A stretch of DNA of 64,000 nucleotides, from positions 1 through 64,000 of the forward strand of contig JAOAUZ010000001.1 of the NCBI GenBank assembly GCA_025464625.1, given 5' to 3'. Below the pieces are notes generated by a model, which was given only the letters and a program-made list of their open reading frames with translations, made no database searches and was not told where the DNA came from. Both the position numbers and the translations under genes were made by a program. This document shows, in pieces, positions 42,890 through 51,453 of the stretch (position 1 is the stretch's first letter; each line of letters begins with the position of its first letter). This DNA comes from Rickettsiales bacterium. GTDB taxonomy: Bacteria > Pseudomonadota > Alphaproteobacteria > Rickettsiales > SXRF01.

Positions 42890-43744
42890 ATGGCTATTCC
42901 ACAGAAATCTAAATTGATTATGACAGCACGCAAAAAAACACCTACTTCGACTGAAACAGCAGTTTTAACAAAAAGTGCTCGGAGATGTCCTGTCTGTTAT
43001 CATCTTCATGGTGATCTTGAAGTGAAGCTTGGTCAAATTGCCCATCTCGATCAGAATCCTGTAAATACGCAGGAAGAAAATCTTGCATTCATGTGTATGC
43101 CACATCATAGCGAGTACGATTCAAAAACTAGCCAGCATAAAAACTATACGCATGCTGAAATTGTAGAATTACGCCGCAAATTATATGTTGCAATCAATAC
43201 AGGGCAACATCATCAAGTCAAAATTTCTACTGAAAAATCTACATTAGAACCGATAAATGTGGTGACGCAGCTAATAGCGGAATCCAATGATAACGATGTG
43301 CCACTATCGACGCTGCTGCGAAAGGCAAAAAGCATAGCAAAAAAGCGCAACGACAAAAAAATGCTTGAATGGATAGATAAGGAACTGAACGGTTATGATG
43401 GTGTTTTGGCAAAAGATTTACCAAACTATCGCAAAGCATATGGAGAAGCATACGCCCATAACCCCTATCGAGGGTGGATGCCAGTCATGTTTCACAGCGC
43501 AAAACAGAAAGAATCTTACACATACATAACAAATGGTCAAGCGGTTGGCGTAATCGAAGATATGCTCAAAAAGATGAAATCTTCAGGAGTCTTTATATCA
43601 TCTTCAGCAGAAGCGGTACAAAGCATACAGAAAGCATTAAATTATGACGCAGCTGTTCAAATCAGAGTATCATCAACCACTCTTAGAACTATTATAGAAG
43701 CCGTAAGAAATGCTATTCACGAATGGGCTATAAAATTAGAATAG
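42890..43744 (+). CDS. HNH-like zinc finger fused to AbiTii domain, putative defence protein
   Basis: 284 residues. Residues 33-73 form an HNH-type finger: C33-P-V-C36, His52 in IAHLDQ, Asn64 in EENLAFMC, Cys69 and His72/73 in CMPHH. Residues about 118-205 match the AbiTii domain: an N-terminal VPLSTLLRKAKSIAKKRNDK, then MLEWIDKELNGYDG and YRKAYGEAYAHN. The C-terminal 70 residues are helical. AbiTii is a presumed toxin-type domain of phage abortive infection; joining it to a nuclease-like finger suggests a defence role, by inference. It lies just after tRNA-Leu. Confidence 0.7.
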   Translation: MAIPQKSKLIMTARKKTPTSTETAVLTKSARRCPVCYHLHGDLEVKLGQIAHLDQNPVNTQEENLAFMCMPHHSEYDSKTSQHKNYTHAEIVELRRKLYVAINTGQHHQVKISTEKSTLEPINVVTQLIAESNDNDVPLSTLLRKAKSIAKKRNDKKMLEWIDKELNGYDGVLAKDLPNYRKAYGEAYAHNPYRGWMPVMFHSAKQKESYTYITNGQAVGVIEDMLKKMKSSGVFISSSAEAVQSIQKALNYDAAVQIRVSSTTLRTIIEAVRNAIHEWAIKLE

Positions 43745-43874
43745 CCTTTCCAGTTCTTGTAAAACTCCTGCAAATTCTCAAATCCAGTTCGAAGGTTTCT
43801 CCGCGCTGCTGCGTCATTGCTTTATTTGTTTATATGGATAATATCATAATCCATAACAATCAGAGATTATACCA

Positions 43875-44576
43875 ATGTCAGAAATAGAGAAAATTTTAGT
43901 GCGGTTTCCTAAGCAGCGTCCGCCTTTGCCAGAGGCGCAGCAGAAGATTTACGAGCAGGAATATCTCGCTAACCGCGAAGGAAAAAACCTTGCATCGTCA
44001 CTGGCGCAGAAACTGGAAGCGTGGATGCACAGGAAAGTGGCGCAAAATGTGGTGGGCAGCAGGTTTTTAGAAGTGGGCGCGGGGACGCTTAATCACGCGC
44101 CATACATGGAAAATAAAAAAATCGAATATTATGATGCGGTTGAGCCTGCAAAATTTCTATATCAGGATTCTGTTTTTAAGCCACGCATCAGGAATTTTTA
44201 TGGCGATATTTCTGAGTGTGATTCGCAGTATGATTCCATATTTTCTATTGCAGCGTTGGAGCATGTAACCAACTTGCCAGAGGTTCTAGAAAAAATGGGG
44301 GCGTTGCTCGCGGATGGTGGTGTGTGCGTTAATGCCATTCCTTGTGAAGGTGGATTTTTGTGGGGACTTAGCTGGCGGCTTTCAACAGGGCTTTCCTATA
44401 AATTACGCACGGGATTTTCCTATAAAACATTGATGCGACATGAGCATATTAACGGGCATGATGAAATTATAGCTCTGCACAAGCATTTTTTTGAAAAAGT
44501 GAAGCTGGTTTATTTTCCCGTGCCGTGCAAACATCTGTCGCTTTATTGTTGTATCGTAGCGAGTAAGCCTAGATAA
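43875..44576 (+). CDS. Class I SAM-dependent methyltransferase
   Basis: 233 residues. The SAM-binding motif is FLEVGAGTLNHAPYM (about 57-71), with the acidic residue after strand 2 in AVEPAKF and SIFSIAALEHVTNLPEVLEK as the post-motif II region. The substrate is not evident. A helical N-terminus of about 55 residues and a C-terminal part without membrane segments complete it. It stands alone, convergent with mlaC across a palindromic element. Confidence 0.85.
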   Translation: MSEIEKILVRFPKQRPPLPEAQQKIYEQEYLANREGKNLASSLAQKLEAWMHRKVAQNVVGSRFLEVGAGTLNHAPYMENKKIEYYDAVEPAKFLYQDSVFKPRIRNFYGDISECDSQYDSIFSIAALEHVTNLPEVLEKMGALLADGGVCVNAIPCEGGFLWGLSWRLSTGLSYKLRTGFSYKTLMRHEHINGHDEIIALHKHFFEKVKLVYFPVPCKHLSLYCCIVASKPR

Positions 44577-44589
44577 TGTGAGTTATGAT

Positions 44590-44660
44590 TGTCATATTGA
44601 GTGAAGCGAAATATCTCCATAAAATCCAAGGAGATTCTTCGGCTGTGCCTCAGAATGACA
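44590..44660. repeat. Family A palindromic element between convergent genes
   Basis: TGTCATATTGAGTGAAGCG to TGCCTCAGAATGACA. It may act as a two-way terminator for the methyltransferase and mlaC-like genes. Confidence 0.85.
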
Positions 44661-44672
44661 AGTGAGTGACGG

Positions 44673-45335
44673 CTACTTCATCGACAGAGTGATTGTAGGT
44701 TTTTCACCAACTAGTTGGGTGAGCTTTGCAATCACCCCATCCACTCCACGAGCTGTGGCGAGGGTGGTGAATTCAGCACGGTGAGTGTTAATCAGGCTCA
44801 CATTTTCTATGGCTATATCCAGAACTTTGTAACGCCCTTCCTTTTCGCGAACCAGATAATTGACGTTCAATTTATCCTGATTGGTTAGCTGGATTTGAGT
44901 GGCAACATTGAAATCACTGTCATTTGAACCATTAACGCCTAGAATTTTTATAGCACTAATACGTTTGTCAGGATTTTCAGCAAAATTTTCGACATAGGTT
45001 TTGGTCAGAAATTCGCGGTATAGCTCGGTGTATTTTTCGCGCTGCTCATCGCTTGCTTTATTCCAGTTCCTGCCGATTACAAATTTGGCAATCCAATCAA
45101 TATCAACTGATTTGCTAAAAGCCTGCCTTAAATTTTCTTTGCGCTGCTCATAGGATTTTTTCTGATCGCTGATGACGGCAAGAACGATGTTCGCAAAATT
45201 ATTGGCGAAAGATACACGTTCACCATGTTTTTCAGAAGTTGCTACCTCAGAGGCGTAGGCAGCTCTGTCAGAGATGGTGATCTGGCAGAGAAAGAACAAT
45301 AAAAATAAAGAAAAATAACATATAAGGCGGTTCAT
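44673..45335 (-). CDS. MlaC/Ttg2D-family periplasmic lipid-binding protein
   Basis: 220 residues. A signal peptide (about 1-28, LICYFSLFLLFFLCQITI) precedes an MlaC fold with IDWIAKFVIGRNWNKASDEQ, YREFLTKTYVENF and NYLVREKEGRYKVLDIAIENVSLI, typical of the family. MlaC shuttles phospholipids between the outer and inner membranes. No mlaDEF genes are next to it in this window. It is divergent in position from the flagellar genes and follows the degP gene on the same strand. Confidence 0.9.
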   Translation of the reverse strand: MNRLICYFSLFLLFFLCQITISDRAAYASEVATSEKHGERVSFANNFANIVLAVISDQKKSYEQRKENLRQAFSKSVDIDWIAKFVIGRNWNKASDEQREKYTELYREFLTKTYVENFAENPDKRISAIKILGVNGSNDSDFNVATQIQLTNQDKLNVNYLVREKEGRYKVLDIAIENVSLINTHRAEFTTLATARGVDGVIAKLTQLVGEKPTITLSMK

Positions 45336-45457
45336 AAATTTCCCCGAAATATTAGCGATAATAACTAATATAACTAATAATAATTAACTTATAATGAATT
45401 TACAATAAATTTCTATTAATTGCAAAATAGCTGCTCCTATAGTTAAAGTTCTGTATT

Positions 45458-46939
45458 TTATTGTTTTTTATTCTCGTCAAGCGGTAGCGTCACAAACGCT
45501 TCCTCGTTTTTACGAGAAATTTTAACCAGAGCAAATTTGCGACCAGATTTGCGCGCTTTGTCAAATACAGCCTTTAAATCAGCAACAGATTTTACTGTCT
45601 CGTTGTTCACATCAACGATTAAATCCCCGCGTCGCAAACCACGTTTTGCCGCTTCCGAACCAAATTTAACGCCAAGAACGACTAGACCATTTTTCTTCTC
45701 GTCTAGACGCATCCTTGCGCGAAGTTGCGGAGTTAGCGGAGAGACATCCATGCCGAGCAGTGCGCCGCCACCATCCGCATTGCCATCTTCTGAATCGCCA
45801 TCTTTACCGTTATCTTCACCATCCTGCGCTTTTTCGGTTTTTTCATCAAGTTCTTTAACCGTTATCTGCCCAGTCTTAGAAGCGTTTTTATGCCAATAAG
45901 TGACGGAAACAGTCTTGCCACCTTTGGTTTCGGCAACTATGCGCGGAAGATGGCGCATCTCGGTTATTTCCTTGCCGTCAAAATTGGTGATGATGTCGCC
46001 CGCAACGATTCCCGCTTTATCCGCTGGGCTGTCCTTGGCAACTTCCAAAACCAAAGCACCCATTGGTTTTGCAAGACCAACGCTGTCGGCTATTTCTTCC
46101 GATACTTCTTGAATTTTTACTCCTAGCCAGCCACGATGTGCGCGTCCGAATTCTTTTAGTTGAGCGATAATTGGTTTGGCAAGAGAGGTGGGAATAGCAA
46201 AGCCAATGCCAACCGAACCACCACCCATGCTTGGTGAAAAGATCGCACTATTAATGCCGATTACTTCACCTTTGGTGTTGAATAAAGGTCCACCAGAATT
46301 CCCACGATTTATAGACGCGTCTGTTTGCAGAAAATCATCAAAAGGCCCTGAATTTATGCTACGTTGACGGGCAGAAATAATCCCCTGTGTCACTGAACCA
46401 CCAAGCCCAAATGGGTTGCCGATGGCTATCACCCAATCGCCAACGCGCATCGCATCGGAATCACCAAGTGGAACAAATGGAAGATCTTTTTTAGCATCAA
46501 CTTTGAGCAGTGCTAGGTCGGTTTTCTTGTCACGACCAACTATTTTTGCCTTGTATTTGCCGTTGTCAGGCAGGGTAACGGTTATCTCTTCCGCACCATC
46601 AACAACGTGATTATTGGTAATGATAAAACCATTTGCTTCGATAATAAAACCTGAGCCGAGCGATTGCACATCTTGCTCTTGTTGTCCCATTCCATTAGAA
46701 CCACCAAAACGTTCAAAAAATTCACGGAATGGTTCAAATTCAGGATCGTCAGGAAGCTGCGAAAACGGCATGCCCATAAGACCACGCCCAGTTTTTATTT
46801 TTTGCGTGGTGGAGATATTGACCACGGCAGGGGAAAGTTTTTCTACTAAATCGGCAAAGCTGGCTGGGCGATCTTGTGCTGAAGCTGGAGCAATAAAAGA
46901 AATTAGCAAAACAGTGACGATTAGGCGGAATTTTAACAT
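45458..46939 (-). CDS. degP: DegP/DegQ-family periplasmic serine protease
   Basis: 493 residues. Signal peptide (1-21, ending APASA). The trypsin-like domain has the triad H111 (TNNHVVD), D141 (KKTDLALLKVD) and S215 (NRGNSGGPLF). Two PDZ domains follow (about 255-345 and 400-480), separated by an acidic Asp/Gly/Glu-rich linker. A housekeeping protease and chaperone of the envelope. The length fits DegP/Do. The next gene downstream is mlaC-like. Confidence 0.95.
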   Translation of the reverse strand: MLKFRLIVTVLLISFIAPASAQDRPASFADLVEKLSPAVVNISTTQKIKTGRGLMGMPFSQLPDDPEFEPFREFFERFGGSNGMGQQEQDVQSLGSGFIIEANGFIITNNHVVDGAEEITVTLPDNGKYKAKIVGRDKKTDLALLKVDAKKDLPFVPLGDSDAMRVGDWVIAIGNPFGLGGSVTQGIISARQRSINSGPFDDFLQTDASINRGNSGGPLFNTKGEVIGINSAIFSPSMGGGSVGIGFAIPTSLAKPIIAQLKEFGRAHRGWLGVKIQEVSEEIADSVGLAKPMGALVLEVAKDSPADKAGIVAGDIITNFDGKEITEMRHLPRIVAETKGGKTVSVTYWHKNASKTGQITVKELDEKTEKAQDGEDNGKDGDSEDGNADGGGALLGMDVSPLTPQLRARMRLDEKKNGLVVLGVKFGSEAAKRGLRRGDLIVDVNNETVKSVADLKAVFDKARKSGRKFALVKISRKNEEAFVTLPLDENKKQ

Positions 46940-47004
46940 AAATTATGCTCTCCAAAGTCTAGGTTAGTTACATCAAAAATCATATAATACAGATTTTTTT
47001 AATC

Positions 47005-48786
47005 TCAAGGGGAGGGGTAAATTTTTTCTTGGGATGGTGTGGATTTTAATCGTTTAACCCACTTAATATCCTCAGATTTTTCCGCTTCCGCGGGTTTTTT
47101 GGGCTTTAATAATTCTTTCCTGACAAAGCTATTTGGCGTTTCTTTTCTGTCATCATCTTGATTGAGGTAACCTAACAATTTATCCATTATTACTGGTTTT
47201 GGAGATGATATATTTTTTGTAGAGGGAATTTCCCCGCCATTATTATGTTTCTCGAGGGCAGCTGCAAGAGTACGACTTTTTATATTATCTGTTGAGTTAG
47301 TTAATATAGTCGGTGCAGTGGTTAGATAATTGAATAATGGGGAAAGATCATTGGGGACTGGTTTTTCTGGTTTGAAGTCATTTGGTCTTGTTCCTTTTGG
47401 ATAGAAAGCTAATAACTCTTTCTGATACATATCGATTATTAATTCCATATGTTCGATGATGGTTTTCGGCTTTTGATAGAATAGGGTAGGTTGAATTACG
47501 GCAGCCTTTAGGTAATCTTCAAGTTTAAGCCCTCTATCTTTGAAGTGATTATGAACACCCTCAATATTAGCAATGATTGTTTTTGGTTTATGGCAAAACA
47601 ATTCTGGTCTCGCTACCGCAGCTTTTAGATAATCTTCTAGCTTCAACCCTTTATCTTTAAAGTGATTATAAACACCCTCAATATTAGCAATTATTTTTTC
47701 TGGTTTATTATAAAAAAGTTGCCCTGCTCCCGTTGCGGCTTTTAGATAATTTTCCCGCGTTAAACCGTATTTAGCAAAATGTTCTATCACTGGAGCGCAA
47801 TGCTCATAAAATTTTTCTTTTACAATTTCTTTGTATTCTTTGTAAGAATCAGCGATGAGTTTTTTGTCTTCTTTTGTAAGGTCGAACTGCTTGAATATTT
47901 TATCATTTATGCCATCTTTTTCTATGGCAACACCACTTTCCAGTCTTTCTATTCTTAAGAGTTGTATGCCAGTGGATTTTGAAAACTCGGTCTGCTTCAT
48001 TCCAGCGCTTTGGCGCAGATAGCTGACTATTCGAGAATAGGCGGGTGCTTCTTTATCTGTTTTTGTGCCTGACCATGCACTGGTTGCTTTTTCGACTGCA
48101 ACATCGAAATCTTTTTCTCCGTGCATGAATAAACCAGCTAATTTTTCAGCCTTTTCATGCATGACATTAGGAGGGATTTTATCGATGCCTTTTAACTGAT
48201 TAACCGATACATCGAGAACGGCAGCGATCCCAGCTATACTTTTTTCAACATCAACTGGTTTTTTATAGCGAATGGCGACATCATTTATATTTTCTGTAAG
48301 CCATTCTACAAAGCCATTATCTTCTTTTACTGAGGGGTTTGATACAATTTCCCTAATTTTCTGGGTTCTTGATTGTCGCATTGATTTATCAGAAATGGTG
48401 ACTTGTTCCGCATCTGACTTTGCTATCGCTTTTCCTCTGTTTATAAGCTTGAGCCAACTACAAACATCACTGGGAACTTTTACTGATAAGTAGTTGGTGA
48501 GTTCTTTGCTGGGAGTTTTTGTGCCTGCAATTAAATCTGACAAATCCTTTTTCTTTATCTCGCCAGATAAACCAATGTCTTTTATGAAATCATCAGCGTT
48601 CTTATATTTACCTATCCATTCAGAGAGGACATCGGAAAAGGTTCTTTCGTCAAAAGATAGCCAGCCAAAATTATAACCGCTAATGGTTCCGTCATCATTC
48701 TGACTGTCCCTAAGCTCTCCCTTAAACTCTGTAATTGAAGGTAGTTTATTGCGCACGAAATGTCCCCGATATATAGCTGATTCCAA
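47005..48786 (-). CDS. XRE-type protein with three 39-residue helical repeats
   Basis: 593 residues; overall family not recognised. An XRE-like helix-turn-helix lies at about 253-284 (SYLRQSAGMKQTEFSKSTG). Earlier segments near 70-100 and 180-202 also look like degenerate HTH units (VEKSIAGIAAVLDVSVNQL). Residues 336-452 are three tandem 39-residue repeats with consensus HFKDKGLKLEDYLKAA then LF-x-KPKTIIANIE-type sequence; they recall mTERF-like or other alpha-solenoid repeats. The C-terminal 140 residues are polar, Pro- and Lys-rich. No signal peptide or membrane helix. It may be a nucleic-acid or protein-binding regulator or effector; the function is unknown. Confidence 0.75.
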   Translation of the reverse strand: MESAIYRGHFVRNKLPSITEFKGELRDSQNDDGTISGYNFGWLSFDERTFSDVLSEWIGKYKNADDFIKDIGLSGEIKKKDLSDLIAGTKTPSKELTNYLSVKVPSDVCSWLKLINRGKAIAKSDAEQVTISDKSMRQSRTQKIREIVSNPSVKEDNGFVEWLTENINDVAIRYKKPVDVEKSIAGIAAVLDVSVNQLKGIDKIPPNVMHEKAEKLAGLFMHGEKDFDVAVEKATSAWSGTKTDKEAPAYSRIVSYLRQSAGMKQTEFSKSTGIQLLRIERLESGVAIEKDGINDKIFKQFDLTKEDKKLIADSYKEYKEIVKEKFYEHCAPVIEHFAKYGLTRENYLKAATGAGQLFYNKPEKIIANIEGVYNHFKDKGLKLEDYLKAAVARPELFCHKPKTIIANIEGVHNHFKDRGLKLEDYLKAAVIQPTLFYQKPKTIIEHMELIIDMYQKELLAFYPKGTRPNDFKPEKPVPNDLSPLFNYLTTAPTILTNSTDNIKSRTLAAALEKHNNGGEIPSTKNISSPKPVIMDKLLGYLNQDDDRKETPNSFVRKELLKPKKPAEAEKSEDIKWVKRLKSTPSQEKIYPSP

Positions 48787-48827
48787 ACGTTGGAAATTAG
48801 CTATAAATATTAATTATTTTTAACAGT

Positions 48828-49277
48828 TTAGTAGATTTCGGACTTACTTGCAATCGCCATTTCCAACTTGGCTAACTCCACTGCGGTGCGCAATTCTATT
48901 TCATCCATGATTGCTATCAGGCGTGGGTCGGCAACTTCTTGTCTTTGAAGGGAAAGTTGCTTATTAATATCTTGCAGAACCTGCATTGGCAGCGTGCCGA
49001 GCAACAGTCTGCGGCGCAATTGCTCCAGCGAGTCGAGCATGTCATCACCTTGTTTTACAAGCTTTTTACGACGAATTTCCTCATCGGAAATCTCCTGTAA
49101 AGCCAACATTCCCGAAAGTGAGGAGGGAGCAGCAACGTTGGTGAGGCTGCCAGCATGGCTTGCCCCATCGGTTTCGAAAGCGTCGAGTATGCTGGAAAAA
49201 TCCCCAGCCTGCGACACTCCAGAACGCTTTTTCGTGGTGCTGGTTGCCTTTATATTGCCGTATGCATCAACCTTCAT
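48828..49277 (-). CDS. fliX: Flagellar class II regulator FliX
   Basis: 149 residues. The C-terminal two-thirds match FliX: LALQEISDEEIRRKKLVKQG, DMLDSLEQLRRRLLLGTLP and DPRLIAIMDEIELRTAVELAKLE. In Caulobacter FliX acts with FlbD to couple flagellar assembly to sigma-54 transcription. It is divergent from flgI here as in other alphaproteobacteria, and a sigma-54 promoter is present in the gap. Confidence 0.9.
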   Translation of the reverse strand: MKVDAYGNIKATSTTKKRSGVSQAGDFSSILDAFETDGASHAGSLTNVAAPSSLSGMLALQEISDEEIRRKKLVKQGDDMLDSLEQLRRRLLLGTLPMQVLQDINKQLSLQRQEVADPRLIAIMDEIELRTAVELAKLEMAIASKSEIY

Positions 49278-49388
49278 ATCATATTGCGCCTTTTAGAAGT
49301 GTCATCGTTATTGTGATGACCATGACACAGCGAATTATATAGTAAATATACCGCCTTAGTAAAGAGTTATACGCTGAAAAAATCGGCG

Positions 49389-49404
49389 TGGCACGCAAAT
49401 TGCT
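49389..49404 (+). promoter_or_regulatory. Sigma-54 promoter of the flgI operon
   Basis: TGGCACGCAAATTGCT is an exact match to the -24/-12 consensus TGGCACG-N4-TTGCT. It lies 47 bp ahead of the flgI ATG at 49451, in the fliX-flgI divergent gap. Confidence 0.88.
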
Positions 49405-49450
49405 TTGAATTACATATAATAATTCCATGTAACAATTGAGGAATTTGCGT

Positions 49451-50656
49451 ATGACACAACAGTATTATTCTGAACATGATGATAACGAGCATGGTGTTTC
49501 ACCACGTTTAGATATGGAAACGGTGGTTTATAGATTTGTATTCCTGCCGATTATGTTTCTAATAATTTTGTGGAGCTATTTGATCGCTATGTCGTCTATG
49601 GCGCATGCTGAATCACGGGTAAAAGATATTGTTACTTTTGAAGGTGTGCGTGAAAACATGCTGATGGGTTATGGGCTGGTGGTGGGTCTTAATGGCACTG
49701 GTGATAAACTGAAAAACAGTGCGTTTACCGAACAGAGTTTAATCGCATTTCTGGAACGTCAGGGTGTGAATACTCGTGGCACTGAACTAAAAACGCAAAA
49801 TGTGGCAGCGGTTACAGTTACTGCATCTTTGCCGCCATTTGCTCGCACTGGCAGCAAAGTTGATGTGTCAGTCAGTGCTATGGGTGATGCTAAAAATCTT
49901 GCTGGTGGCGTTTTGCTTGCTACACCGCTTTATGGTGCGGATGGTGAAGTTTATGCAGTGGCGCAGGGCTCTATTTCTATCGGCGGGTTCAAGGCACAGG
50001 GTGAAGCAACAACTATCACTAAAGGTGTGCCAACATCGGGATTTATTGCCAGTGGTGCAATCGTTGAACGTGAAACAGAATTTGTTCTGAATAAATTGCA
50101 GGAAATGAAGCTGTCGCTGCGTAATCCAGATATTTCTACGGCACAGCGTATATCAGACGTTATCAATGAACATATCGGACCGAGTATCGCCAATGTTTCT
50201 GACCCCGGTACGGTTGTTCTGTCTGTGCCAGATATTTACCGCAATAATGTGACACTGCTTCTTGCCGACATCGAAAAATTACCAGTGGAGACCGATCAAG
50301 TGGCAAAAATTGTTGTTGATGAAGCATCAGGCACGATTGTTATGGGCGAAAATGTGAGCATTGATACAGTGGCGGTGGCGCAGGGTAATTTGGTGGTTAA
50401 AATTGAAGAAAAGCCGAACGTATCGCAGCCTAACCCGCTGGCACCAGAGGGCGCGCAAACTGTCGTGACTCCGCAAACAGAAATTGCTGTGAATGAAAAA
50501 CCCGGAAGTAGGATGGCAGTACTAAAACGTGGTGCGAGTTTGAAAGAACTGGTCGCTGGGCTTAATGCGCTTGGTGTTAGTCCGCGTGATTTAATTACGA
50601 TTTTGCAAACAATAAAATCTGCTGGCGCGTTGCAGGCAGAAATTAGAACGAGGTAG
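49451..50656 (+). CDS. flgI: Flagellar P-ring protein FlgI
   Basis: About 401 residues from the ATG at 49451, which has GAGGAA seven bases upstream; an in-frame TTG at 49436 is less likely, and the ATG at 49514 would give a more typical signal peptide. A hydrophobic segment (FVFLPIMFLIILWSYLIAM) ends in AHA, then RVKDIVTFEGVRENMLMGYG, GLNGTGDKL and the C-terminal RGASLKELVAGLNALGVSPR of FlgI. The periplasmic ring surrounds the rod in the peptidoglycan layer. Confidence 0.95.
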   Translation: MTQQYYSEHDDNEHGVSPRLDMETVVYRFVFLPIMFLIILWSYLIAMSSMAHAESRVKDIVTFEGVRENMLMGYGLVVGLNGTGDKLKNSAFTEQSLIAFLERQGVNTRGTELKTQNVAAVTVTASLPPFARTGSKVDVSVSAMGDAKNLAGGVLLATPLYGADGEVYAVAQGSISIGGFKAQGEATTITKGVPTSGFIASGAIVERETEFVLNKLQEMKLSLRNPDISTAQRISDVINEHIGPSIANVSDPGTVVLSVPDIYRNNVTLLLADIEKLPVETDQVAKIVVDEASGTIVMGENVSIDTVAVAQGNLVVKIEEKPNVSQPNPLAPEGAQTVVTPQTEIAVNEKPGSRMAVLKRGASLKELVAGLNALGVSPRDLITILQTIKSAGALQAEIRTR

Positions 50657-50661
50657 GTAAA

Positions 50662-50970
50662 ATGGGAATTGGAGAATTGGGGAGCTTTGGAATTGAAGCA
50701 GCAAAGATAGGTGTTCTTGGCGGGGCAAAAAAAATGGATCCGCAGAAAGCGGAGGCTACGGCTAAAGATTTCGAGGCGCTCTTTATCAGCCAGATGGTGG
50801 AACAAATGTTTGGAGAATCAAGCGGTTCTGAGGCGTTTGGCACTAGTGATACAGACGAGGTTTATAAAGGATTAATGGTTCAGGAATATGGAAAAGTGAT
50901 TACCCAGTCTGGTGGCATAGGAATTGCACAGAACATAAAGAGAGAACTTCTTAAACAACAGGAGATATAG
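50662..50970 (+). CDS. flgJ: Rod-binding FlgJ-like protein
   Basis: 102 residues. The rod-binding domain is KAEATAKDFEALFISQMVEQ, then YKGLMVQEYGKVITQSGGIG. The muramidase domain of enterobacterial FlgJ is absent, as usual in alphaproteobacteria. It starts 5 bp after flgI. Confidence 0.9.
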   Translation: MGIGELGSFGIEAAKIGVLGGAKKMDPQKAEATAKDFEALFISQMVEQMFGESSGSEAFGTSDTDEVYKGLMVQEYGKVITQSGGIGIAQNIKRELLKQQEI

Positions 50971-50972
50971 TT

Positions 50973-51446
50973 ATGAGTGGTGAACCTAGAATAGCAGGTA
51001 AGTCTGGAAATACAGAAACGCCAGATTTTAGAGCGCAGGATGTGGTGATGCTTACCGCACGTCTTGCACAACTGCTTGCCGAAGAGGTGGATTTGCTCGG
51101 TGAAATGAAAGTTAAACAAATTGAAGCTCTACAAAAGGAAAAGATATTTCTAACCAACGCGCTGGAAGCACAGCGTAAACTTATCGACCGCCATCCCTAT
51201 ATAATTGATACAATTCCTTCGCGCGATAAAAAGGATTTAGAGGAAGTTGCAGCAGTTTTTCAGGGAATATTAGACGAGAACCACCGCAAATTATTACTGG
51301 CAAAAGAAATTAATCACAAAATCGTGCAGGCTATCACAGAAGTGGTAAAAGAAACCACCCAAAGCCGCACCTATAACGGGAGTGGTTATACTGGAATGGC
51401 AGCAGCGTTTAATACTATGTCGGTGACTTTGAACAAAACAATCTAG
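50973..51446 (+). CDS. flgN: FlgN-like flagellar chaperone
   Basis: 157 residues, strongly helical (LTARLAQLLAEEVDLLGEMK; EKIFLTNALEAQRKLIDRHP). It resembles FlgN, the chaperone for hook-junction proteins FlgK and FlgL, and lies directly before flgK. The sequence match is modest; position carries weight. Confidence 0.75.
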   Translation: MSGEPRIAGKSGNTETPDFRAQDVVMLTARLAQLLAEEVDLLGEMKVKQIEALQKEKIFLTNALEAQRKLIDRHPYIIDTIPSRDKKDLEEVAAVFQGILDENHRKLLLAKEINHKIVQAITEVVKETTQSRTYNGSGYTGMAAAFNTMSVTLNKTI

Positions 51447-51453
51447 GTGATTT

